The notes below the pieces were generated by a model. The model searched no databases. It was not told the DNA's origin and was given only the letters and a program-made list of their open reading frames with translations. Made by a program: the position numbers and the translations under genes. 64,000 nucleotides of DNA. Source: Lepas anatifera. Taxonomy: Eukaryota; Arthropoda; Thecostraca; Lepadidae. The DNA is taken from contig JAOTON010001685.1 of assembly GCA_034440635.1 (NCBI GenBank), positions 4,737,001 through 4,801,000 of the forward strand. Reading direction: 5' to 3'. Positions 45,180-55,900 of this stretch are shown in pieces. Positions within the stretch are counted from its first letter, which is position 1; each line of letters starts with the position of its first letter.

Positions 45180-45900
45180 GTCACTGGACATAGTCCTGCT
45201 TGTGGAACGCGCACGTGTGATTTTAAGTCTACGGTGAAAAATAGAATGGACTCGTTTTCAGGAAATACTAGATAGATAAGGCTGAAAATCCTCAAACTGT
45301 CTATTCTTACCACGATCTTGACCATAAAGTTGAGTTTTTCAGCATCTGACCTCTCAAAGGTCATATCAGGTCACGGGAGCAGAGAGTGATTGTTTTGCCC
45401 ATAACTTCTCACTGAAATGAGATAAAGCTCCCATTTTGCTTGCATTGTGTTTATATTGTCACGAGGAGTCCATTGATATGCAACATGACCATACCAGGTC
45501 CATCTGTGACCTTTATCTAGGTCGGGTTCAGGTCATTTTGACTATTTGACCTAGCAAGGTCATATTATCTATACCTCATTTGATTCGCCGCGATAAGAGG
45601 AATCTAATAATACATAAATATTTGCTCTAGCTCCCCTAAGGGCAGATCTAGAGAGGGAAACGTACACTGCTCTGTTGTAAGCATATGGAGCATTCTTTGA
45701 CCTATGCTGACCTCAAAATTGACCTGACATAAAAATACTTCGTTTAAATTCTCTTTGTCTTGTCAAGAGCTTTTGAACGCCTCCCGTAATTTTCCTTTAG
45801 CTTTCGTGGGGAACGAGATACGGAGGGGGGGCAAAAAACACCCCCAGCTGGGTGCGTCATGCAAGGGACCCCAGCGGGGCGCGTGTTAACTCTCAGCTGG
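45180..45900. repeat. AGGTCA-rich dispersed repeat, copy E
   Basis: TGACCT/AGGTCA words cluster at 45,350-45,380, 45,490-45,560 and 45,700-45,730. The right edge reads CCAGCGGGGCGCGTGTTAAC, the same boundary word (GGGGCGCG) as other copies. Noncoding. Confidence 0.6.
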
Positions 45901-46773
45901 ACCCTGAGACCAACTCTCGGGAAGGCGGACCATGAGACAGACTCGGGGCCCCTATGAACGAATCTTGGGGTTCTCTGAGACTGACTTTAGGGTCCCCCTG
46001 ATCAGAGAATCCTTTGCAGTGCTTAAGATGGACCCAAAGGGGCCCGCGGACCCCATAATACCATCAATCATACACTAGTAGCGCTAATAGCACTATTGCG
46101 TTGCAGCTTCAACCATCCAGGGTAGTGGATGTAGCGACAGTAGTATAGCAAATTCGGTAGCGGCGCCAACCTAATAACCTTGTCCCCACCCAGTGTTTTT
46201 ATCACAACTTTGTGTTAGACTTAGTTGTTACCCTCGGTACAGCTTTGGTTGGCTGCATGCTGAGGCTGAGATATTAGAGGAGCTTTGGAAGGTGTACTTG
46301 GAGGCTATTGAAGATTAAATGATATAATTCTAGGGAGTTTAAAGCTAGCTTTATGGAAGCTCTGCTGCGCGGCCAAGCACGTGGAAATGGCGCTCTTGTT
46401 TATTTTGTTTCACTGTTACGAGCGAGCCACGGGGAAGGGCACCACGTGCGTGCGAAAGCAACCGCCGTCCGCGTGCGTGAGGGAGCACGTCAACGTATGC
46501 GATTGTGTGCGTGCTGGCACCTCGTTCTTGGATGTGTCTCCGTCCATCTTGAATTGTTTTTGTTGGATCACACGATCTCGCGACGTTACTAAAATCGAAG
46601 CTCAAAGTTTCCATCGTGGACGGCAGTTGTGACGGCATATTTTCACCGCCGCCTCGTGTCTGCGTAGTTGTGTAATGTGACATTCTTGACCTTGAACTTG
46701 GAGGCTCTATCTTGATCTCGCCTCTCGGTGTATCTGCCCCCGGAAGCATGATGGACTTTGAACTGTGATCAGT
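45901..46773. promoter_or_regulatory. Upstream region of FPGS
   Basis: Lies directly 5' of the FPGS start. 45,900-46,060 holds loosely repeated GGGGCCC/GAGAC wording. 46,350-46,760 is CpG-containing, as expected for a housekeeping promoter and 5' UTR. I see no clear TATA box. A 132-codon minus-strand frame (46,351-46,749) is divergent from FPGS but unrecognised. Confidence 0.35.
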
Positions 46774-46923
46774 ATGTCGACATCGAGTGCTCTGTGTAGG
46801 CTCTTCGGAGGAAGGAGTCTATTCTGTATTGCAGCTCGAGCAAAGCCGTTACACTTCTTGTATCACAGAGACCTATCCTTGTCATATTTTGTGACCATGT
46901 CAACTATGGATTTCAAGTACAAG
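46774..46923 (+). CDS. FPGS: FPGS exon 1: mitochondrial leader and alternative cytosolic start
   Basis: ATG at 46,774 opens a 50-codon frame to the donor TACAAG|GTAAGT (phase 0). The first 33 residues contain five Arg and many Ser, Ala and Leu but no acidic residue (MSTSSALCRLFGGRS at the start), typical of a mitochondrial targeting peptide. A second in-frame ATG at 46,897 (MSTMDFKYK) sits in a GTGACCATG context and aligns with the cytosolic start of vertebrate FPGS. Alternative starts for the two isoforms are established for this gene in mammals. Confidence 0.75.
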
Positions 46924-49900
46924 GTAAGTATTTATTGAAATGATAGTCATATTAAGGTATGTTTGGTTGACCTCCAGTCATGGAGTCAACATCGGATGGA
47001 TGCCTATCGTGCTACACTCTAAAGGTATCTTGCTACACTCTTGCCTGTTCAATGGGGGAAGCTGTATCAGTATCCAGTTCCCAATAATAACAATGACAGC
47101 ACATCCCAATAATGATAATTATGACCAATTTTTGAAAATACTTGCTTCAAAGATGGAAACTTTTCAAAAATTTTAATTCATATGGTAGCTCTTACATGTT
47201 GTAATGATATACTGCTGCTATATTTACTAGCTAGGTAGTTTGTATAAGACAGGCATCTCAACAAGGTCTTTTGGGACAGCTCAAATCCAGCCCCAATTGC
47301 AATGGGGAAATATATTTGGTTGCTGGGAAGACTTTTCTTTACACTGGGGCAAACATTTTCACTTAATGCTGTAGCAAGGCCACAAGAAAACAATAATCAC
47401 TGTTTCTTTGATCTTATTTAGTGTTTTCATCTCAGCCTCAGCCATCCTATAGAATGTGGCAGACTCATACGAGATTTCGTTGGGGCAGCCTTAGAGAAGA
47501 TCCACCAGTTTGGGACAGCTTTTTCCAAGCTTCGGTCAGGAAATGGTACTTTGGGCGAAAGTCAGCTGGGGTAACCTCAGAGAGAACAAGAAGAAGAATA
47601 AATAAAAGCAAGACAATAAGTTGAACTAGCTCCAAAAATCTCATTTATCTCAAATGCATCATATTTGTTGTCAAGTATAATATGTCTGAAAAGTTACCAG
47701 ACAGGAAATCCCAATTGAAATGAAGTTTCTAGAAGTAAAGAAGAAAATCAGTCAAAGAATGCCATTGAAATGCTGGCTGTATAATTTTATCTAAATCTGA
47801 ATTCCAAGCCTAATTATTGTCTAAAAATAATCTTGTAACTGCAAAGATTTCACTGTATGTAAATCTTTGCATATCTTATGTCATGTGTCGACCACTAAAT
47901 CAAGGCTGCCAAATCATGCAGGCTTCCCCCAAATCATGAGCTGGTTCATGGTGTGACATCAAATAGTAGTGAACAGATATTTCTTCTGGTGGGTGCATTG
48001 AAAATATTCCAAACTTTGTGATTTTTGTGATGCTTTCTTGCAAATGTGACAGTGCACAAGGAGTCAAAATATGTTCCAAATGTAGATATAAAGCATTCTG
48101 TTTGAATATGGTTGTTGTTTGAATATTTTTAATAGTATTGATTGGTATGCCCAGGAGGCAGAGTCCAACAGGTCCAGATCGGTCCCATGGAAGGCTTCCG
48201 GACCAGGGGGGCTCCACTTGTGACCAACAGACCCATCAGGTGGCTGCCATATCCCATCGGTGGGCACCAATTTTTGCATCCTGGGGGGGGGTGCAGTGTG
48301 AAGCAACATTTTAGGGGGCACCAAAGGTTGATCGGGGGTGCACCTGCCTCTCTCCCTGGCCCTGCCTATGCTATGGTGTGCCCCAGGACCAGTCTGCAAA
48401 GTATGGCAGCAGGCCAGACGAGTCGCACCAGCCATCTAAAATTCTCGCACCACCAGCCTCCAAAAATTCACACCAATCTGCCACATACCAGGGGAAAAAT
48501 GCACCCATTTCTACCCCTACAGTGCAATACTACCTCAATCATTAGTCAGTTAGTTAAGGACTTTTTATAAGGCCCTCTCCTGTGTCTTAATAGCCATTCA
48601 GTCATTATTTGTTTAGTTTAAGTGTCACTAACCTCACAAATTTGCACCAGGTTGATAAAATTCACACCACTTGGTCCTGTCTCCAAGGGCACTCGCACCG
48701 ACGAGATCTCGTCGAAAATGCCATTTTTTGCACACTGGCCCCAGGATGTAGACCCCACACACTTCAATCATTTCGTTGGAGGGTGATAGGGGTAGAATTC
48801 TAGGGGAAGGAAAAATTGAGGGGTTGATTGCCACTTGCGAATACATTTTTGGGATCTTTAACTGGGACACAGCATGTGGAAAACTTCAGACCCACTTACC
48901 CTCTGCACCCTCATTTAATACGTTTTAAAGGTAACTGATGCTTCTATTAAAGGTGTACAAACCCTTTTGTTGGTATTAGGGGGAGGGGAGTTCGGGATCT
49001 TATCTGATTAATTCCAGCACATGCCTTAAAACAATTTCTTTCTAATTCCAGTTTTTCTTGGTATGCGTTTTAGGTGGACGTCTGTTTTCATTTTCGCTGT
49101 GAGGTCCAGCTGTATTCATCTGTTCCTTTCAGCATGGGCTGAGCAGCATTCCTGGTTTCAGTGTGTGGGTCAGCAGCGTACCTGTGTTGTTTTCAGTGAG
49201 TGACTGTTCTTCCCTGTGTGTGGTTGTCATTTTCAGTGTGTGGTTCAGTAGCATACCCGTGCTACCGTTTTCACTGTGTGACTTTGTTTTTCAGTGCGCA
49301 ATTGAGGCACTGAACTCGCTGCAGTCCAACCAGGCTTCGATCGAGCAGCGGCGGCTGGAGCGGCACCGTCATCCGGAGCGGGGCCTGCTGCAGACGGCAG
49401 CCTGCCTCCGGCTGGTGGGCATCACTCCCGAACAGCTCAGCCAGCTGAGGGTGGTCCACGTGGCAGGTCAGCGAGGAGTGCTAGGTTTACTGCAAAATGG
49501 AGAGCAGGTGGGACCAGCTGTGTTGTGTGCGGTGTTTTTCTCTCTTTTGTATTTTTGTATTGTGTATTAACCTGAAAAGGAACGTATTCATGGCTAAGTA
49601 AGGGAAATGGTTTAAGGTTGACTGCAACGTGATGACGGCCCGATTTCAAGAATTTTATTAGTTTTTCTGGTCTTCTTATCTTAAAAAGAGACATGTGATG
49701 TTTAGAGTTTAGGTCCCCTGGAACTCCTCCCTCCTTCCTCCCACACACTCAGTTTTTCCTCGACGTGAACCGGATTCGTAAAATATGTGTCGTGCATAAA
49801 GCATCCATAGTTTTGCATCTCCTCTGATACCATTTACTGCACCAAATGGACAGGGATTCCGGTGAAACTCGAGAGCGCATATGTCAGGCATTGTTCGGGA

Positions 49901-52900
49901 ATTGGTTATGTTTCAGGTACACGTTACTGACGTCAGCTTGCCTTGTTCCAGCTGTGTTGTTGAGACTGGTCAAAGGAGATTTTGACGGCGGATCGTGGCG
50001 TGAACATAGGTTGAATTAATATCCCCTCGACTCGTCCTACAGGCACGAAAGGCAAGGGCTCGACGTGTGCGCTAGTGGAGTCGCTGCTGCGCGCGCACGG
50101 CCTGCGCACCGGCTTTTCTCCTCTCCGCACCTGGTGGCCGCGCGCGAGCGAATCCGGCTGGATGGCCGACCCATCTCGGCTGAGGCGTTCACCACCTACT
50201 TCTGGGAGGTGTACGACCGGCTGGAGCGCGGCAAGGTTAGTGGCCGGCGCCCCGTCCTGCTCAGCTCTGGGCTCTGTGAACGGGAGACAGTGACTGCTCC
50301 AGGGAGGCTCCAGGGGCTGGCAGAGAAGCGGGGGAATAGATTTTAAGTGTAGTTACGGTGTATTTCGCGGAGAGCATTGTGCAGTCCAGTGACGTGAATT
50401 GCAGACAGTCAGTGGACAAAAGTGAGTACTTCCTGAAAATACTGAAGCATTCCGTGTAAAGGTAACCCTCATTAGAAGAGGACAAAATGCCAGTGGAACT
50501 ATGAAGGGAGTGTTAAACCTGTGTCTCGAAAAATACCGCTACAGGACTGTGCGTTAAAGTCATATTGCCGGTTCGGGGTTTAAATATTTAATCATTATCG
50601 GAACCAGGGTCCAGTCTATGCGTTCCCTGTAGGAAAAAAACTCATAAAACTGCCCTAGACCAATTGGTAAGTCTCAAAATACAATTATGACATAGCTATG
50701 CTGAGAAGTATTTGTCGGAATGAGCTATGCTCAGACAAAAGTCCGCCTAGATCTCCGTGGCACAAGAAGCGTCTACTTTCCGGTTCTCGTCACTGATTTG
50801 TTACTTCCTATTAAAACACTTCCTATGGGACGCCGCATGATTCAAAATATCCAATGCTGTTGTCAGGATAGACCAGGAACCAATGTAGTCGTAATCACGA
50901 CTGGGGCTCTAACTTTTACTAGCACCTATGGGCTCGGCGTCTCGCGTTATGAGTTCATTTTGCCATATTTTGCATGTGGGGCAAATACCCAGCTAATCTA
51001 CGAATCGAGTTCTGGAAGTAGTAAGTTGGGAGCTAAGGTCGGGCTATCACCTTTTTCTGCAACGTGATGACCTGTGCTTTACGTTGACATGATAGACTAA
51101 AGTTTTACTACGTTCTGTTTAGGAGAGTCGTTAGCTGGATTAACCGGCACCTGGTGCTCCGCTGGTTGTTAGCTCATTCCCGCAGCCTCGTTGCCGGACA
51201 CTGCGTCTGACCTGTGCCGAACAGGACGAGGAGGAGCCGATGCCGATGTACTTCATGTTCCTGACGGTGCTGTCTCTGTACGTGTTCGTGCGCGAGCGGG
51301 CTGGACGTGGCCGTGATGGAGGTGGGCATCGGGGGCGCCTTCGACTGCACTAACGTCATACGGTGGGTCATGCGGCCCGTCCCAACCCCTGTTCTCGGTG
51401 GACCGGGGCTCAGCCCAGCTGGGCTTAGCTGCACAGCCTGGCCGCAAGTTTTATGATAATTTTTCAGTAAAAAAACTAGAGGAATATAATTGTTAACATT
51501 CCAAATGACATATTCTGCTCTATCTGCCGTCACATAATTGTGCGGACAGGATATCGATGAGAACTCTATGTCGTGTATAATGTTAAGGTGTTTGCTAGGT
51601 GCCATTATTGCGAGTGGTCATTCCAGAAACTGACCGGGATCCTGACCTCGGTTATCTTCTAGTCCTATGGTGCCGCCGGCATGACTTAGTGAAGTGTGCT
51701 GTTGATAGTATTCTCAGGCACAGACCGCAGTGAAGTCCGTTGGCAGCGTCGCCAGCTCTTGTGTCTGTGCCAGGAGTCCGGCTGTATGCGGAATCACCCA
51801 CCTGGACTACGACCACACGGCCATCCTGGGCTCTCGTATCGAACAGATCGCTGAACAGAAGGCCGGCATCATCAAGCCGGGGGTGCCTGTGTTCGTGGGG
51901 CAGCAGCGACACGCAGCCACTCTACCCGTGGTCGCCGACCGCGCTGCTCAGTGTCAGGTGTGAAGAGGGTACAGTGTCAGACGGGGAGGGGAGGGGCAGA
52001 GACAGACTCGGAGATGAAGCGGCGTGAGATGGGATGGAGAGGACAGCGTCAGGTGTGATGTAGGAAACTGAGATGGAGTGTATAGAACAGCATTTAGTGT
52101 GATGTAGGAAACTGAAATGGGGTGGAGAGGACAGCGTCAGTTTGAATGGAGGAAACTGAGATGGGGTGGAGAGGACGGTGTCGGGTGGAACGGAGGAGCG
52201 GCAGTGTTAGATGGGGAGGAGCGACAGTATCAGTTGGGTTGGAGGGGACGGTGTCAGGCTAGTGCCATTCATGACTGAGGGCAGAGGCCTGCTGACGCCC
52301 TCACCTGTGCCGTCGCTCTCCCAGAGCGCGCTGCGGATGGTGCCGGAGTTGGACGAGTACCTGAGTCCAGAGGGCAGCCGGCCGCAGCTGGGTCTGGCGG
52401 GCCACTTCCAACGCCAAAATGCCTCTCTGGCTCTCCAGCTGGCCAGATACTGGAGACGCACCGCTGGTCAGTATCGAGTCGGATACCTCTGCTGCGCCCG
52501 CCTGCTGTTGGTCTCATCCTCTGTTACTGTCAATCGAACCTAAAATATTGATGTCACGCTGAGAAAAACGTAATCCTCTTCCCGATTGTGCTGAACATGC
52601 TACCGCATTTTTTCCTATACGTGGTTTTCTGGTCATCCGTATCGTTTCTAAGTACGTAAGCTTTGTCGCGGGCGAGGAAGTTTGGTTCCTCTGTACCTGT
52701 GTTAGCAACGAAGATCTTTGTTCTGACACCAGATCACCATGTCCGGTCAAGAGTTGTATTCCTGAATCTGATACATTTGTTTACGCTTTGATGATACGCG
52801 CACCACAAGTGCAGCAATGTCATCAGCTGCTAAATGCTTGCACCGGTTAGCGTTCCGTTGCCTGAACTTGGACACGTTGCCTCGCCGTGCCGGTAGTCGT

Positions 52901-55900
52901 CCCGTCGCGTGACAGTGCCGTGCCGGCAGGCGGTCTGGCGGCCTGTCTGGACGCCGCGCCGCCGGTGCCGGAGGTACGCTGGCGCGGGCTCAGGCATTCC
53001 AGCTGACGGAGACCGAGGCCTGCGCTCTGGCTGACTGCCGCTGGCCCGGCAGGTGTCAGGTCAGTCGCTCGACTCACCAGGGAGGTCTGGGCCAGTGTCT
53101 GGTCAGTGACTCACCAGGGAGGCCTGATGGTTGTCGGGTCACTGTCTGGTCAGTGACTCGACTCACTAGGAAGCTCGGGCCACTCTGGTCAGTGACTCAC
53201 CAGGAGGCCTGGTGGTTGTCGGGTCACTGTCTGGTCAGTGACTCGACTCACCAGGGAGCTCGGGCCACTCTGGTCAGTGACTCACCAGGGAGGCCTGATG
53301 GTTGTCCGGGTCACTGTCCGGTCAGTGACTCGGCTCACCAGGGAGCTCGGGTTACTCTGGTCAGTGACTCACCCGGGAGGCCTGGTGGGCGCCGAGTCAC
53401 TTACTTTGGTGTTATGTTTCTTTTAATTAGTTGGTTCTTTTTGTTCGTTTCTTTTTTGTTCTTGATCGTTTTCAAATTTACTTTGAAGTTGAAAATAAAG
53501 AATAGTTATATCTTTCCCGGCATTAATGATACTTCTATGCATGAATGGAGCGTCATATGTGCTTGTATGTTTCCTGAGGTTATATTACTGTACCGTGTTC
53601 TCCCCCCGATGTCTGTTTTTTAAATATTTTTGTGTTCCCAACCCGGGAACATTTTTGCACATTACACCACACACACTCAGACACACACTATGTACACGGC
53701 AGCGGGGCTTACGCTTATTGGCACCGTTGCGGGACAATCACGTCCGCACGCTCCATGTCACGCGCCCCACTGTACCAGGCAGTGGAGCTATCCCGATTTC
53801 TCGGGCCCGGCGGAACAGAGGACCGCTCCGGTGACACGCGGCGAGGCCGTGCCCCGGGCGGTGCCACCGGACCGGTGGAGCTATTTAAAGGCAGATCAAG
53901 CCCGGGCTTCTAATGACAATGGCGCCGGTTGGTCAGCGGAAGTCCTTAGTCAAGGCGGGCACTATACAGTGTACTGCCATCTCCTGGGTAGGAGGCGGTC
54001 GAGGAAAACGCTGCCAGAGGTCAGCTTTGATCCAAGGACCTCCCACACTTGACCGAGGCGCTTTCACCAACTGCGCCACGGCGGTGGTCGCCGATGTCTG
54101 TTAACGGTACCGTGTTCTCCCCAATGTCTGTTGGCGGTGCCGGGGCACCACGGTGCCCTGTTCCTTCTCTAACATTCGCTGATGGTTCCGCAGTGCCCTG
54201 TTCCTCCCCTGTCGTCGTTGCTGACTGTGCTCTTTGCCTGAGGTCCGTTGGCCGTGCGCCGCAGGTGGTGGTGCGCGGCGCGGTGGAGTACCTGCTGGAC
54301 GGCGCCCACACGGCCGGCTCGGTGTCGCTAGCTCTCCCGCTGGTTTCCAGCAGGAGGCCTCCAGAACCGCTGGGTAGGTCGTCAGTGGACTCCGGCCCGC
54401 TCGCCTGCAACCGGTCAACGCTGAGTTCCAAACTGTCTGGTCTGTGTTTTGTCTACGTTGAATCCATCTACAGATTTCACCCATGCGATCAGGCGACCAT
54501 CACTTTACACGTACGTGTATTTGGTTATATGCTCCGAAAGCTGAGAAAGAAATTACTGCACACTGTCGTTGCTGGTGGAGCCGACGGTTCTCTCTGTTGC
54601 TGCTTACAGCACGGCGGCGCGCACAGTACTCCTGTTCTACTCAACTGGGGCGAGGGACCCGGAGGAGCTGCTGTCCTCTCTGGCAAACGCACCCTGGGAC
54701 GACGTCATCTTCTGTCCCAGCGTCGCCTGGCCCGTCCAGGACGCTACCTCAGGTCAGTGGGACGTCACACTGAGCTGTGGTGACGTCATCTTTCGTCCCA
54801 GCGTCGCCTGGCCCGTCCAGGACACTGCCTCAGGTCAGTGGGACGTCACACCGAGCTGTGGTGACGTCATCTTTTGTCCCAGCGTCGCCTGATCCGTCCA
54901 GGATGCTACCTCAGGTCAGTGGGATGTCACACCGAGCTGTGGTGACGTCATCTTTTGTCCCAGCATCGCCTGATCCGTCCAGGATGCTTCCTTTCGCGCT
55001 GAGCCGTTGCTCACGACTGTGCGGTGTGCGCTGCATGGTCATTGGCAGAGTTGGCTGTCAGTTGGTGAGAGTTTCCAGAGCCTGGCTCGGTCGGCGACAA
55101 CGGATTGGTCTGTCTCTGTATCCTCTCGGCTGCAGTAATTGGTACATTTGTTTTGTTCTTTCAAATGGAACCACCGACCTATTCAGGCTATTCTACAGTC
55201 TCACGCCGTGGTGCTGGTGCCCCTGACTTTGGGCTGCGCAGCTGCAGCTCTGCTCTGCCGTTGACACCTGCCCCTGCTCCCCCGCAGACACTGCTAACCT
55301 GGCGGTGGGCGCGGGAGAGCACCAGAGCCAGGTGGAGGCGCACTGCCAGGCCTGGCGCGCGGTCGCTACCTCCCCGCCGCCGCTGCTGCCCGCATCCACC
55401 GCTTCTGCTGCATCAGCGACGCCGTCAATTACATTGAGGACGCAGAGAGTGCCCTTTACCCAGGTCAGAGAGGGGATGGTGCCTTTATCTAGGTTAAAGA
55501 GATTGGTGCTCTTAAGCCAGTTCAAAAGAGGGAGCGGTGTCCCCAGCCAGAGAAGAGAGGCGGCGGTACCTTTCACCCAGGTCAGGGAGGAAGACCTCTT
55601 GTCAACGTCAGACAGGAGGAGGCTCCCTCTGTTGAAATCTGACCGGGCAGGATGATATGCGGGGGTTACGGCGGGGACGAACTCCCTGCGGAGCCTCACA
55701 GTCACTCATCCCCAGGATATTTGGATTTCACTAATATGCCCTGTTCGCAGCCCTGAGTAAATGCAGTCTTTAGTTTTAATTATTGTAGCCAAAATTCCAA
55801 TTTTGTTTCAATGTGCCGTGTGTAAAACTTAACATCTCCCTTTCAGCAATCAGCATACCATGGCAGTGGGGGCGAGTGTTCAGTGTTTGGATTTTCGCCT

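Larger units (their letters stand above)
46924..49294. other. FPGS intron 1
   Basis: 2.37 kb. Holds the second copy of the GGGCGCCA-type repeat (about 48,190-48,370) and, at its 3' end, the acceptor-like tandem words. No other gene seen. Confidence 0.6.

Noticed and set aside
46351..46749. 132-codon minus-strand frame head-to-head with FPGS
   Set aside because: No motif or splice evidence. It overlaps the likely FPGS promoter and 5' UTR; frames on the plus strand are also open. A bidirectional promoter is possible but unsupported.
53153..53623. 156-codon plus frame in FPGS intron 7
   Set aside because: Its first half is the 86-bp minisatellite (TLVSDSPGRPDG repeats) and the rest is AT-rich intron.
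54020..54090. A functional tRNA gene on the minus strand in FPGS intron 7
   Set aside because: The cloverleaf does not fold, and the tRNA-like part lies at the head of a 473-bp insert with target duplications.
54049..54783. 244-codon plus frame around FPGS exons 8 and 9
   Set aside because: It is in frame with exon 8 but runs straight through intron 8; exon 9 is read in a different frame, supported by motifs and splice sites.
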